A stretch of 64,000 bases of DNA from Siminovitchia fordii DSM 16014 = CIP 108821 (GCF_000374565.1 NZ_KB894693.1:23842-87841); one strand, 5' to 3'. Shown: positions 1 to 10,964, counted from the stretch's first letter. Made by a program: numbers and translations. The notes: generated from the letters alone by a model not told the origin.

Positions 1-308
1 TTATACAAAATCCCTTCCAAATCCCGCTTTTCTCCAAAAGGCGCTACCACATATACTTTATTTTCTCGAGCTGCTTCCGCCATCTTTTCAACAGTATAGT
101 CATAGTATTGAAGTGCCAATAAACTTACATCATCACCGAGCAGATCTAAATTATAGCCTGTGGAAAAAAGCTCAGGAAGACAAACAATATAGGCTCCCTT
201 TTCAGCTGCCAGCTTGATTTTCTCAGCTGCTTTTTTTACATTGTACTCAACGTCACCGAGCTTACTATCAAACTGGATAATACCGATATTGACTCTCCTG
301 CTGTTCAC
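1..308 (-). CDS. Carbon-nitrogen hydrolase (nitrilase superfamily), N-terminal part
   Basis: This is the first ~102 codons of a nitrilase-superfamily amidohydrolase; the gene runs off the left edge. Reading from a GTG at 308, preceded by GGAG nine bases upstream, the protein begins VNSRRVNIGIIQFDSKLGDV and continues into GAYIVCLPELFSTGYNL, whose glutamate in LPELF is the expected first member of the Glu-Lys-Cys catalytic triad. The Lys and Cys lie outside the window. It starts about 15 bases after the DUF1177 gene on the same strand, so the two are very likely cotranscribed. The substrate cannot be told from this fragment; amidase or N-carbamoyl hydrolase are both possible. Confidence 0.85.
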   Translation of the reverse strand, partial: MNSRRVNIGIIQFDSKLGDVEYNVKKAAEKIKLAAEKGAYIVCLPELFSTGYNLDLLGDDVSLLALQYYDYTVEKMAEAARENKVYVVAPFGEKRDLEGILY

Positions 309-323
309 TTTTCAGGACTCCTT

Positions 324-1274
324 TCAAACTTGCTCGGGCTGTCTGCCAAAGGTCTGCAGTTTTTTCATTGAACCATACAATTTTTTTAGCTTTGCAAACT
401 CATCCTTATTATAAAATTCGCATTTTCCGCTGGTATATTCTTTGGCTACCTCGATGGCGAAGCGGACTGCCTCGGCGATATCAACCTCACGACTCGCTCC
501 TGTTCCGCATCCCGGCACCACTGATTTAGCCGTTATAGCCACTCCGACCACCGGGACATCCGTTGCCACAGAGGGTTGTAAAATACTGTTTAAATGGTAC
601 AGTCCGTTCCCATATGGAGTGATATCCTGCATTGTCACGCCAAAGGTTACCGGAAAATCCCCCGTCGTCATTTCCATGATTCGTAAAAGATCATCACTAA
701 AACGTAATATATAACCTTCCTTTACAGTAGGAGAAATGGCTATCCCCAAATGGTTTACAATTTTATTTCCTTTGGTAGTATCAATCGAAAGAATGGCTTC
801 CATTTCCTCAAGCACTTCATGTCGATTCATCTCCATCATGTCAACGGGTGAGCCCATAAAATCAACCGGTTCATGCGGCTCAATTGGAGCATCAGGACAA
901 ATATGTGTCGTTATATACACATCCCCAGGAAGACGGTCCCCATTCGAAGCCATATTCACTAATTTGAATGCAACAGTAATGGCAGCGATTGCACCATCCC
1001 CGTCGGAAACGGATCCGATTCTGAATGGACGTGCTCCAAGTCCCCCGAGTCTCCCAACAATCCCCAGTGTCGGCGCCGACCCTCCATCACTTTTTCCATT
1101 CGTTCCTTTGATTAAAATTTTGATAAAATCAGTCGAAGCCCCAGTCGCTCCGACAACGGTTTCATAAGATGATTCACAATGTGGCAAACCTTTAAAAATA
1201 TTGACAACCTTTTTGCCATTTATATAAGCTTCGTCCAACAGCTCCATTATTTCCATCGTATATTTCAAAGACAC
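324..1274 (-). CDS. DUF1177 family protein
   Basis: A 316-residue soluble protein that I recognise as the DUF1177 family from its glycine-rich core (SDGGSAPTLGIVGRLGGLGARPF) and the HICPDAPIEPHEPVDFMGSPVDM segment, whose His/Asp/Glu residues look like metal or substrate ligands. Its biochemical function is unknown to me. The start is taken as GTG at 1274 (VSLKYTMEIM), but its Shine-Dalgarno is weak. The neighbours are a PucR-type regulator upstream and a nitrilase-family hydrolase downstream, which suggests a role in breakdown of a nitrogen-containing or peptide-like compound (inference from context). Confidence 0.75.
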   Translation of the reverse strand: MSLKYTMEIMELLDEAYINGKKVVNIFKGLPHCESSYETVVGATGASTDFIKILIKGTNGKSDGGSAPTLGIVGRLGGLGARPFRIGSVSDGDGAIAAITVAFKLVNMASNGDRLPGDVYITTHICPDAPIEPHEPVDFMGSPVDMMEMNRHEVLEEMEAILSIDTTKGNKIVNHLGIAISPTVKEGYILRFSDDLLRIMEMTTGDFPVTFGVTMQDITPYGNGLYHLNSILQPSVATDVPVVGVAITAKSVVPGCGTGASREVDIAEAVRFAIEVAKEYTSGKCEFYNKDEFAKLKKLYGSMKKLQTFGRQPEQV

Positions 1275-1404
1275 CAGACATCACCATCCATCTAAATATT
1301 CTGTCTATTTATGTGGTACTTAAAAAAATTATAAATTTTACGGATGGTGCTGTACATGTCCATAGTGGGAAAACATACACACATTTTCCTTCCCACCATG
1401 CACA

Positions 1405-1445
1405 AAAAAAGATCAACAAGCCTATTGCTCGTTGACCCTTTTTAT
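1405..1445 (-). terminator. Rho-independent terminator of the PucR gene
   Basis: On the minus strand an 11-bp imperfect stem (1427-1437 pairing with 1411-1421) is followed by a run of T residues. The pucR-type stop codon (1422-1424) lies in the loop. Confidence 0.75.
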
Positions 1446-2996
1446 TTTAAGACAGAATTGCAGTATAAATATATGCTCGGAGTTATCCAAATCCATGTTC
1501 AAAAGCGATTTTATTTTTAACAGCCGATTTGTCATCGTTCTCCGATGAATATATAATTTTTCAGCTGCCCTGGACGCATTTCCATTTTCTTGTAGATACA
1601 TGATCAGCGTTTCCATCAGCTCCGGATCCCCCTCGCTTTTAAGCGGTCCTAGTATTTGTTGAGCGTATTCCCGTGCTGAGGAATCCTGGCTTAATTTGAT
1701 AAAAAATTCGTAAATGCCCAGTTGATAATAGGAATATATTTTATTGTCGGGATAATATTCACGACCAAAATCCATCATATTTGTAACGGCCTTCACTTTT
1801 GCATCCAGCTCGTTAAAATGGTAGAAAACCGGGCTGATTCCTACATAAGTGTCAGGCACAGGGAAATGGTCAGCAATGTTGGATACCTCTTCTACTATCT
1901 CCTCCATCGACCGTAATTCCGAGAGAATCAGGAGAACATACATTTCTTCTTTTTCAAAAATAAAGGATTGCTCCACATTTGGTATCTGGTCAAGCAAGTC
2001 CAACCATTTTTTCTGAAGCATACAATCATAATCAACAACCCTGGAGGATCCTAAAGGGAGTTTTTGATTTTCCTTAACATAAAGAATTACTTTTGCTTTT
2101 AGGTTGGAATGATTTGAAATGGCTCTTTTGAACTTATCCACTCGCGACATGCAATGCTTTTGCATTTCAACCAACTCAGACATAACTATCTCGTAGAGTT
2201 TATGCTGAATCGCTTCGATAGATTTTTTACTCAATGAATTCATCAAAGCCTGGTTATGAAATGGTAAATGAATAAAAGCAAATATTTCCTGCCTTGTATA
2301 GAGTGGAATGATCAATCGGCTTAACTTCCCCGGCAAATATATGTAGAAATGGTCATCCCTCAAGATACGATCTTTCCATCTTCTTAAGTTGTCTTGATAC
2401 TCAGAATGAGTTGGCGGGGAAAAAACCATGCCCGTTTTTCTCCATGGATCACGATAAAACCGGCCACTTGAATATAAAAGAAGTCCTTGCACATCTTCTA
2501 TATAAACAGATCCGCCATTTAGGATCGCAGACAGATACTCCAACGCTTCCTCTACACTATTAAATATCATGTCCTTAAATGAATGAAGAGCATTGTTATC
2601 TGCAGAGGCATCTCCTTCCTGGCGCAGTAGCCCATAAAGTGGTGTAAGCAGATCAATGTAAGCGACCCATTTGGGAATTGTAATGATTGGAAAATCATGT
2701 CTCTCAGCTAACTCGATCAATTCATTCGACAGTTTTTCAACGAATCTTCCGACTTTAATCACTATTCCAGCAGCCTTTTTCTCAATTAAACCCGAGATAA
2801 TATCCAACCACCTCTCCGGGTTATCCTTTACTGAGTAAAAATTTGTAATAACAAGGAGCCCTTCTGTAGCCCACTCCTCTACTTCAGGAACTTCCATCAC
2901 TTCGATAAAGCGAACTTCTTGCTCTAATCCCTGGTGCCCTGCTGATAAGCTGCCATCTAATGCTTGAACAACTTCCAATACATCCCATACTTTCAC
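1422..2996 (-). CDS. PucR family transcriptional regulator
   Basis: A 524-residue regulator. The N-terminal ~130 residues (KVWDVLEVVQALDGS through ITIPKWVAYIDLL) match the purine-catabolism PucR domain, the middle is a GGDEF-like/CdaR-type sensor region, and the C-terminus (ETLIMYLQENGNASRAAEKLYIHRRTM and following) is the PucR-type helix-turn-helix. The ORF is open up to 3059, but the GTG at 2996 is chosen because AAAAGGAG lies just upstream, whereas no such site precedes the earlier ATGs. It has the same orientation as the DUF1177 and nitrilase genes but a terminator follows it, so it probably acts as their local regulator from its own transcript. The effector is unknown. Confidence 0.85.
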   Translation of the reverse strand: MKVWDVLEVVQALDGSLSAGHQGLEQEVRFIEVMEVPEVEEWATEGLLVITNFYSVKDNPERWLDIISGLIEKKAAGIVIKVGRFVEKLSNELIELAERHDFPIITIPKWVAYIDLLTPLYGLLRQEGDASADNNALHSFKDMIFNSVEEALEYLSAILNGGSVYIEDVQGLLLYSSGRFYRDPWRKTGMVFSPPTHSEYQDNLRRWKDRILRDDHFYIYLPGKLSRLIIPLYTRQEIFAFIHLPFHNQALMNSLSKKSIEAIQHKLYEIVMSELVEMQKHCMSRVDKFKRAISNHSNLKAKVILYVKENQKLPLGSSRVVDYDCMLQKKWLDLLDQIPNVEQSFIFEKEEMYVLLILSELRSMEEIVEEVSNIADHFPVPDTYVGISPVFYHFNELDAKVKAVTNMMDFGREYYPDNKIYSYYQLGIYEFFIKLSQDSSAREYAQQILGPLKSEGDPELMETLIMYLQENGNASRAAEKLYIHRRTMTNRLLKIKSLLNMDLDNSEHIFILQFCLKIKRVNEQ

Positions 2997-3138
2997 CGCA
3001 ATTCTCCTTTTCATTACTGTTTCCACCATTATACAAAATCTAAAAGAAAGCCGTTTCATTTACACGACTGAAGTCATGAGGATTCTCAGTTGAATAATAA
3101 AATAAATCACTTTCGATCACAAGTTCATCATATCAATG

Positions 3139-3556
3139 GGGAGCAGCTGTTGGTTTTATTTGTCCACTATTGTTTATCCAAAGATAAAGACTACCTGAAA
3201 CAGCTGATTACTACGGAGTATCTTATCAGCAGGTTTATCAATGGGTAAGAAAGTACGAAGCCAGCGGAATTGAAGCGCTGCAGGATAGACGCGGGAGAAT
3301 TAAGACCGAAGAGGAATTAACAGCAGAAGAAAAAATAATGACGCAAAGTATGTCCAAGGTGGGATGGTGTATTGACAATGGCCCTATGGAGTCCTTTTGG
3401 GGAACACTGAAGGGTGAAAATACTTTTTAAACAAGTATGGAAGCTTTGAAGAGGTGCACAGGCAATTGATGAGTACATCCACTTCTATAATCATGAACGT
3501 CTCAGAAAAGATTTAACGGCCTTAGCCCCATGATATACAGGGCTAAAGCCGCTTAG
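3139..3556 (+). pseudogene. IS3-family transposase remnant
   Basis: Decayed pieces of an IS3/IS150-type transposase are readable in shifting frames. The OrfA helix-turn-helix (DYYGVSYQQVYQWVRKYEAS and DRRGRIKTEEELTAEEKI, about 3205-3330) is followed, after an internal deletion of most of OrfB, by the OrfB C-terminal signature (CIDNGPMESFWGTLKGE, about 3365-3420), then frameshifts, and a final LSPMIYRAKAA ending at a TAG at 3554-3556. A one-base deletion before DYYGVS and several stops make it non-functional. Confidence 0.85.
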
Positions 3557-3571
3557 TTACCTTTTTATTAT

Positions 3572-3602
3572 TTCCGCTGCCTACTTGACAAAGGGTAGTT
3601 CA
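3572..3602 (+). mobile_element. Probable right end of the decayed IS3-family element
   Basis: The stretch CCTACTTGACAAAGGGTAGT and the following TCA, directly after the transposase remnant, resembles an IS3-type right terminal inverted repeat. A matching left end (TGAACTACCC type) is not visible upstream, consistent with loss of the left part. Confidence 0.45.
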
Positions 3603-3640
3603 TTATCGAAACCGGCTTTTTTCCTGTTAAGGAAACTATA

Positions 3641-4924
<1,284 letters not shown>

Positions 4925-4930
4925 TTAAAA

Positions 4931-5170
4931 TAAAAAACGTCCCTTCGTAAAAACGAAGGGACGACTTGTTTATCGCGTTACCACCCAACTTGGGAAAATT
5001 GATTTCCCCACTCTGAAAAAATAACGGTTCTACACCGTTTACCGCTACTTACAATTCACGGCAAAAGCTCCCGGAAGTAATTCGCCGAATGCTGTTTGTA
5101 CCGGTTTTCACCAACCACCGGCTCTCTTGTTGACAGGGACAGCCCGACTACTTAGTCCGTTCCTTGCTTT
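4931..5170 (-). promoter_or_regulatory. T-box riboswitch, tyrosine, in the tyrS leader
   Basis: The minus strand holds AGAGAG and GGTTGGTG of stem I, the T-box sequence TGGGTGGTAACGCG (4974-4987) whose bulge pairs with uncharged tRNA, and a terminator with an 11-bp perfect stem (4938-4948 with 4953-4963) followed by T residues. The likely specifier is TAC (Tyr) at 5077-5079 within GAATTACTT; another TAC at 5098-5100 is possible. Uncharged tRNA-Tyr is expected to allow read-through into tyrS. The 5' end of the element is estimated. Confidence 0.93.
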
Positions 5171-5285
5171 GATATTAGATTATGAAAAGTATTGTAACCA
5201 TTTTAAATGGGATTGTCAAATTCCTCCGAAAAAGGGAACTTCCTTATGCTATAATAGTGATGATTTCCAGGAGGTATTTTTTATT

Positions 5286-8200
5286 ATGTATAATTTTTTT
5301 AATAAATTGCGTGAACGTGCCAAGCAATTCTCGGACGGATTGGATAACAAGGAACTTAGCAAGAAAGCCAGGATCACCTATGGAGTTACATGGAATATCA
5401 TTCTGTTAACGGTGATTCTGTTTTTCCTTGGCGGTGTTTTTGCGGGAGGAGTGGGAGCAGGTTATTTTGCCTCTCTTGTAAAAAACGAGGAAGTCCGGCC
5501 GGCCGCCAGCATGAAAAACGATATTTTTCAATATGAGGAAACATCCAAGCTTTATTTTGCCGATAATATCTATCTTGGAAAACTCCAGTCGGACATTGAC
5601 AGAGAGAAGGTCAAGATTAAGGACGTATCTGATTATTTGAAGAAAGCCATCATAGCAACAGAGGATGAATATTTTTATGAGCATGACGGCGTCGTTCCAA
5701 AAGCTTTGATGAGGGCTGTTTATCAGGAATTGACAAACTCGGCCGTTCAATCAGGCGGAAGTACGTTAACACAACAATTGATCAAGAATCAGATTTTAAC
5801 GAATGAAGTATCGTTTGACCGTAAAGCAAAAGAAATTTTGCTTGCCTTACGTATTGAAAAATTACTTGAAAAAGATGAAATTTTAGAAGCGTATTTGAAT
5901 GTAACGACATTCGGACGAAACTCATCCGGACAAAACGTCGGCGGGGTCCAGGCGGCTGCAAGAGGCATTTTTGGCGTTGATGCGAAAGAACTCAACTTAC
6001 CCCAATCAGCCTTTATTGCCGGTTTGCCACAGAGCCCTTTCATGTATACCCCATTTGCACAGGGAGGCGGGGTCAAAGAGAAGAGCCTGCTTGAGCCCGG
6101 CTTGAACCGGATGAAAACCGTTCTGTTTAGGATGTACAGTGAAGATTATATTACGAAAGAGGAATATGACAAGGCATTAAAATATGATATTGTGGCCGAT
6201 TTCACCAAACCTCAGCCAAGACCATTCGAAAAATATCCTTGGCTTACTACAGAAATTGAGGAGCGTGGAATTGAGGTCTTGACGGAGGTGCTTGCCAAAA
6301 AAGACGGCTACAGCAAAAAAGACCTTGAGAAAAATGGTGGAAGACTGCAAGAAAAATATGAAAAACTCGCAAGGCGGGATATCAGGCAAAACGGCTATCA
6401 TATCCACTCTACCATCAATAAAGAAATATACGACAAGTTTCAAAAAATTAAAGATGAATATCAAAATTACGGCTATACGAAAGTCAGCCAGGTAAAGAAT
6501 AAAGAAACTGGAAAAATGGAAGAGAAAATCGAGCCTGTTCAAATCGGCGCTATTCTTATTGAAAATAAAACCGGAAAGATTTTAAGTTTTGTTGGTGGGC
6601 GTGATTATAAGTTGGAAGCGCAGAATCATGCCACCCAGGCGAAGCGGCAAAATGGTTCAACGATGAAACCGCTGCTTGTCTATGCCCCTGCGATGGAAAT
6701 GGGTCTGAGTGCTCCAGGTGCCGTCGTGGCAGATATTCCAATTTCAGTCGGCGGGAAAGCGTTCAGAAACTATAGCGGCCGATATTATGGACTTGTCTCA
6801 TCCCGGGAAGCGTTGGCCAAATCACATAACGCTTCGGCAATCTATACGTATTTGAAAACAATCGATAAAAAGCCATATAAATATTTGGAAAAAATGGGAA
6901 TAACCTCTTTGACAGAAACCGATAAAACTACTTATGCAGCCGCGCTTGGTGGTGTTCAAAATGGTATCTCTGTTGAGGAAAACACGAATGCTTTTACCAC
7001 ATTCGCCAATGGCGGGAAATTTGTCGATGCTTACATGATTGATAAAATTACGGATGCTAATGGAAAAGTCGTTTACGAACATAAAGTAAAACCAGTAGAC
7101 GTCTTCAGCCCTCAAACAGCTTATTTAATGACCGACATGATGAGAGACGTGTTCAGGTATGGGACAGCTTCCGCTGTGCCAGGAATGCTGAAGTTTTCTT
7201 CCGACTGGGCAGGAAAAACCGGTACGACAAACGGTCCCAACGATTCATGGCTGATCGGCTCAAATCCAAAAGTAACTTTCGGTACATGGATTGGTTACGA
7301 TGAACCGGCACCTCTTTCCAGTGATGGAAGCGAGAGCATGCGGAATTATGGGATCTGGGCAAGGCTGATCAATGGCGCTTATGATGTTGCTCCAGATCTG
7401 ATCAAAACGGATGACAGGTTCAAAATGCCTGGAGGCATTGTCAGTCGGTCATACTGCGCGATATCCGGACTGCTTCCGTCAAAAGCTTGTTCGAGTCTCG
7501 GCCTTGTCAAATCAGATATATATAACGCAAAGTATGTTCCGTCAAGAGTGGATGACAGCCTGGGTAATGGACGCTACGTGACAGCGGGAGGCAGGAAATA
7601 TATGGCCCTTCCGAATACGCCTGGAGAATTCACTAAACCAGGAGGAATGCTAAGTCCTGAATTCATCAAGCGGATTTCCCTTGGAAGATCAATCGATCCT
7701 TCCTATCTGATCCCGCCAAACGACGAACGGTGGAAGAGTCTTCTTGCTGCAGGAGCCGTCCTTAAGGATGATGGAAAAGCACCAGCAGCCGTAAACGCAT
7801 CTGTTTCCGGCGGTACCATCTCATGGAGCCCTTCTCCGAGCCATGACGTAGTCGGTTATCGCGTGTATTCCGGATCCGGCAAGAAAATTGCTTCTGTCAT
7901 GTCAGATGGGGCCTTGTCTCAAAAGGTCGGAAGCGGCTCATATTATGTCGTAGCAGTAGATATAGCCGGTCGGGAATCAGCCCCTTCCAATAATGTTGGT
8001 GCAAAAAAAGAAGAGGAAAAAGAGAAAAAAGAGGTAAAAGCGACTGAAATATCCTCTGCTGCCGTCCAGAAAGAAAAAGAAAAGAAGGAACAGGCTTTAA
8101 AAGAAAAAACGGAAAAAGAAAATGCCGCAGCAGAGAAAAAGAAACAAGAAGAGCAAAGAAAGCAAGAAGAGCAAAAGAAGAAGCAAGAGGAAGAACAGAA

Positions 8201-8309
8201 GAAAAAACTAGAGGAAGAAAAGAAACGACAGGAAGAGCAACAGAAAAAGCAAGAAGAGGAAAAAAAGCAAGAGCAGGAGAATCAAAACAAAGAAAATGAG
8301 GGGAATTAA
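5286..8309 (+). CDS. Class A penicillin-binding protein (PBP1A family)
   Basis: A 1007-residue bifunctional peptidoglycan synthase. Near residues 37-60 is one membrane anchor (IILLTVILFFLGGVFAGG). The glycosyltransferase domain follows with EDEYFYEHDG (about 125-134) and GGSTLTQQL (about 156). The transpeptidase has active-site S458-T-M-K461, S513-H-N and K644-T-G-T. A fibronectin type III domain lies near residues 832-900, then a ~100-residue K/E/Q-rich charged tail. The reading frame is open to 5127, but ATG at 5286 has AGGAGG nine to ten bases upstream and avoids the divergent T-box DNA. It is followed by a terminator and appears monocistronic. Confidence 0.94.
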   Translation: MYNFFNKLRERAKQFSDGLDNKELSKKARITYGVTWNIILLTVILFFLGGVFAGGVGAGYFASLVKNEEVRPAASMKNDIFQYEETSKLYFADNIYLGKLQSDIDREKVKIKDVSDYLKKAIIATEDEYFYEHDGVVPKALMRAVYQELTNSAVQSGGSTLTQQLIKNQILTNEVSFDRKAKEILLALRIEKLLEKDEILEAYLNVTTFGRNSSGQNVGGVQAAARGIFGVDAKELNLPQSAFIAGLPQSPFMYTPFAQGGGVKEKSLLEPGLNRMKTVLFRMYSEDYITKEEYDKALKYDIVADFTKPQPRPFEKYPWLTTEIEERGIEVLTEVLAKKDGYSKKDLEKNGGRLQEKYEKLARRDIRQNGYHIHSTINKEIYDKFQKIKDEYQNYGYTKVSQVKNKETGKMEEKIEPVQIGAILIENKTGKILSFVGGRDYKLEAQNHATQAKRQNGSTMKPLLVYAPAMEMGLSAPGAVVADIPISVGGKAFRNYSGRYYGLVSSREALAKSHNASAIYTYLKTIDKKPYKYLEKMGITSLTETDKTTYAAALGGVQNGISVEENTNAFTTFANGGKFVDAYMIDKITDANGKVVYEHKVKPVDVFSPQTAYLMTDMMRDVFRYGTASAVPGMLKFSSDWAGKTGTTNGPNDSWLIGSNPKVTFGTWIGYDEPAPLSSDGSESMRNYGIWARLINGAYDVAPDLIKTDDRFKMPGGIVSRSYCAISGLLPSKACSSLGLVKSDIYNAKYVPSRVDDSLGNGRYVTAGGRKYMALPNTPGEFTKPGGMLSPEFIKRISLGRSIDPSYLIPPNDERWKSLLAAGAVLKDDGKAPAAVNASVSGGTISWSPSPSHDVVGYRVYSGSGKKIASVMSDGALSQKVGSGSYYVVAVDIAGRESAPSNNVGAKKEEEKEKKEVKATEISSAAVQKEKEKKEQALKEKTEKENAAAEKKKQEEQRKQEEQKKKQEEEQKKKLEEEKKRQEEQQKKQEEEKKQEQENQNKENEGN

Positions 8310-8327
8310 AAACTCCCCTTCTTCCTG

Positions 8328-8371
8328 AAAAAAGCGCTGGGACTTTTCTATAAGTCGCCAGCGCTTTTTGT
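8328..8371 (+). terminator. Terminator between the PBP gene and the ABC exporter
   Basis: A long hairpin (AAAGCGCTGG 8331-8340 with inner GACTT/AAGTC arms and CCAGCGCTTT) followed by T residues on the plus strand. Flanking A residues make it potentially bidirectional. Confidence 0.85.
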
Positions 8372-8445
8372 ACATAGATATACCTGTTGTTTTCTACTGT
8401 TGACCCGATTCAAACAGCTGTTTTTCAGTCTAAATACAGGGGTAT

Positions 8446-10188
8446 CTACATTGCAGTTTTGGTTTTCATTTGCTGATGGACAAGCTTTTGGTACAAATCG
8501 TGAGAGCCCATTAATTGCGCGTGCGTCCCGATCCCTGTGACGTTCCCTTCTTCAATAACAATAATTTGATCTGCCTCCATTACTGTGGATAGGCGGTGGG
8601 CAATCATAAGTGTTGTTCGGCCCTCCATTAAATGCTGCAAAGCGCTTTGAACAAGCATTTCTGATTCACTATCCAAGTTGGAGGTTGCTTCGTCCAGTAA
8701 CAGAATTTTGGGATTCCGAAGCAATGCACGGGCAATCGCAACTCTTTGCCGCTGGCCGCCAGATAGTTTGATTCCGCGTTCTCCAACTTCTGTATCATAT
8801 TGATTTGGGAGATTTTCTATGAATCCTGCAGCATTGGCAAGCTCAGCGGCATGGCGAAGTTCAACTTCATCCACGGATCTTTTGAGCCCGTAACATATAT
8901 TATCTTTTATTGTTCCAGACATTATTGGGCTTTCCTGTGATACGTAGCCAATTTGTTCACGCCAGTTTGTAAGCTGAAGATTTTGTATGTCTGTCTTCCC
9001 TATTTTAATACTTCCCTGTTGGGGTTCATAGAACCGCTCAATCAAAGAAAAAATGGTTGTTTTCCCTGAGCCGCTTGGTCCCACAAATGCGACAGTTTGC
9101 CCAGGCTTGATATGAAAGCTCAGATCCTTCAATATTGATTTTCCACTCTCATATTCGAAACAAACTTGGTCAAAGATAATGGTTTCTTCGTGATTTGTTT
9201 TCCCATTACTATCATTTTTTTCAATCGGCAAATCCAATACCTTTTGTATTCGCTCAGTTGCTCCCATGGCTTTTTGATAGTTTGTAAAAAATGTGGCAAG
9301 CTGGCTGAAGGGAATAACGATCTGAAACATGTAGATGATAATTGCAACAAGTGAGCCCGCTGTTAGATCTCCCGATGCCACACGTGCACCTCCGTACCCT
9401 ATTAAGATAACAAGTACAATCATCAGGATAGTGGTCATAAAAGGTGAAACGATTGATTGAATTTTCGCTTCCTTTAAACCGAAACGGAATAATTCATTAA
9501 TTCCTTTGTAGCCTTTTTTCCTTTCCAGCAATTGTCCGTTATAGGATTTTACTAATCTGATATCGCTGAGGACGCGTCCGAGATGTGCACTGAATGAAGC
9601 GAGTTCATCTTGTGTTTGTTTGGATATCGAGTAAATCTTTTTTCCTAAAGGAAACAGAACAATCATCGATATAGGGATGGAGCAAAGCATGATCAGGGTC
9701 ATTTTCCAATCTATCAAAACTAAAATGATCAGGGAGCCAATGATAGAGACAATCCCTGAAACGGATGAAACCAGGTGGTTGGTAATGAGCATTTTGACTG
9801 TGTTCGTATCCTGGGTAACACGGCTCATCGTTTCTCCAGATTGGTGTTTATCGAAATATGGAATCGGCAATTCAAGTATATGATCCCAAAGTTTTTTTCT
9901 GATATTGGAGACAAATTGTTCACCAATATAGGACATTAAATAAAAGGAAACACCTCCTGAAATAGTTTGAACGATAAATGCCCCTGATAATAGGAAAATC
10001 AAACTCATTTCTATACCGGATTTGGCAACTTGATCCACTAAATTCTTGGTGAATAACGGGACAATTAAACTTGCACCTGTTTCAATAAGGCTTAATGCCA
10101 CAGCAAAGATAAGTACCCAGATAGCAGGTTTGCCAATTTTTACGAGGTGAAGAAAACCGGATTCCGTTTTTTTGTGTGTCGTTTCCAT
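8446..10188 (-). CDS. ABC exporter half-transporter (fused permease and ATPase)
   Basis: A 580-residue BmrA/LmrA-type exporter. The first ~310 residues carry about six transmembrane helices of the ABC transmembrane type 1 fold (starting VLIFAVALSLIETGASLIVPL). The ATPase half has Walker A GPSGSGKTT near residue 366, signature LSGGQRQR near 478 and Walker B ILLLDEATS. One polypeptide supplies one permease and one ATPase, so it should work as a homodimer. Its ATG lies one base after the stop of the MerR-type regulator, indicating translational coupling. Drug or lipid export under control of that regulator is the natural reading; the substrate is unknown. Confidence 0.93.
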   Translation of the reverse strand: METTHKKTESGFLHLVKIGKPAIWVLIFAVALSLIETGASLIVPLFTKNLVDQVAKSGIEMSLIFLLSGAFIVQTISGGVSFYLMSYIGEQFVSNIRKKLWDHILELPIPYFDKHQSGETMSRVTQDTNTVKMLITNHLVSSVSGIVSIIGSLIILVLIDWKMTLIMLCSIPISMIVLFPLGKKIYSISKQTQDELASFSAHLGRVLSDIRLVKSYNGQLLERKKGYKGINELFRFGLKEAKIQSIVSPFMTTILMIVLVILIGYGGARVASGDLTAGSLVAIIIYMFQIVIPFSQLATFFTNYQKAMGATERIQKVLDLPIEKNDSNGKTNHEETIIFDQVCFEYESGKSILKDLSFHIKPGQTVAFVGPSGSGKTTIFSLIERFYEPQQGSIKIGKTDIQNLQLTNWREQIGYVSQESPIMSGTIKDNICYGLKRSVDEVELRHAAELANAAGFIENLPNQYDTEVGERGIKLSGGQRQRVAIARALLRNPKILLLDEATSNLDSESEMLVQSALQHLMEGRTTLMIAHRLSTVMEADQIIVIEEGNVTGIGTHAQLMGSHDLYQKLVHQQMKTKTAM

Positions 10189-10189
10189 A

Positions 10190-10930
10190 TCAATTCATCC
10201 TTTGACTGTAATATATCTCCATTGCCTTCTGTAGTGACTTTTCCTCTTGTTCAGTAAATGGTGATGCAAAAAGAGATGGATTATCATCGATGGGTATAGT
10301 CTCCAATTCCTCAAGATCAAAATCATTACCGAGCAGATCAAACACGATTGTAACCAATTCATGAATAACCTCCTGTAATTCAGAGTCATCCGGTTTGCGA
10401 GTGTGAATTAAATCTTTAACTTTCTGAATGAGAAGTGTTGCTTCTTTATTTACTTCGCCCCCTTTTGTTTCATACATTTCCATCACATGATTGACCGTCT
10501 GCTCGGGGAAGTAATCCCTCATCCAATCAAATTGTTTTTTTTCATTTAAGATGCTATGAATAAGGAAATATAAGACTCGGGTGTCCATTTCTCCTTCCTC
10601 GATGATTTCAATCGCATTGTCCAATGCTTTGATTACCTGGTTCAAATGTTCTTGTTTTTGAATCATAAGTTGTCTTTGGAACTTTAACGAATCCTGTAAA
10701 TTTGCTTTTTTATCATTTAATAAAGGTTCAATGTCCTCAAGAGTAAACCCTAAATATTTCAATGAAATAATCAGTTGAAGAGGCAACATATCTTTTTCTT
10801 CATAATATCGCCTCCCTGCTTCAGAAACCCTGCTAGGTTTTAATAAATTTTTTTCATCATAATATCTCAGAGCCCTTTGCGTGACTCCGGTTAACTTTGA
10901 AAACTCACCAATGGAAAAGTATTTTTTCAA
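10190..10930 (-). CDS. MerR family transcriptional regulator
   Basis: A 246-residue regulator with an N-terminal MerR winged helix (YFSIGEFSKLTGVTQRALRYYDEKNLL, residues ~4-30), the usual long dimerisation helix (about 80-115), and a helical C-terminal effector region reminiscent of TipA/Mta-type proteins. The TTG at 10930 is preferred to the upstream ATG at 11095 because GGAGGG precedes it and because a MerR-type promoter (10965-10995) lies between the two. It is coupled to the downstream exporter. Likely role: drug- or stress-induced activation of its own operon (inference). Confidence 0.92.
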   Translation of the reverse strand: MKKYFSIGEFSKLTGVTQRALRYYDEKNLLKPSRVSEAGRRYYEEKDMLPLQLIISLKYLGFTLEDIEPLLNDKKANLQDSLKFQRQLMIQKQEHLNQVIKALDNAIEIIEEGEMDTRVLYFLIHSILNEKKQFDWMRDYFPEQTVNHVMEMYETKGGEVNKEATLLIQKVKDLIHTRKPDDSELQEVIHELVTIVFDLLGNDFDLEELETIPIDDNPSLFASPFTEQEEKSLQKAMEIYYSQRMN

Positions 10931-10964
10931 AGCGACTCCCTCCGTTCCATTATTTACTACTTCT

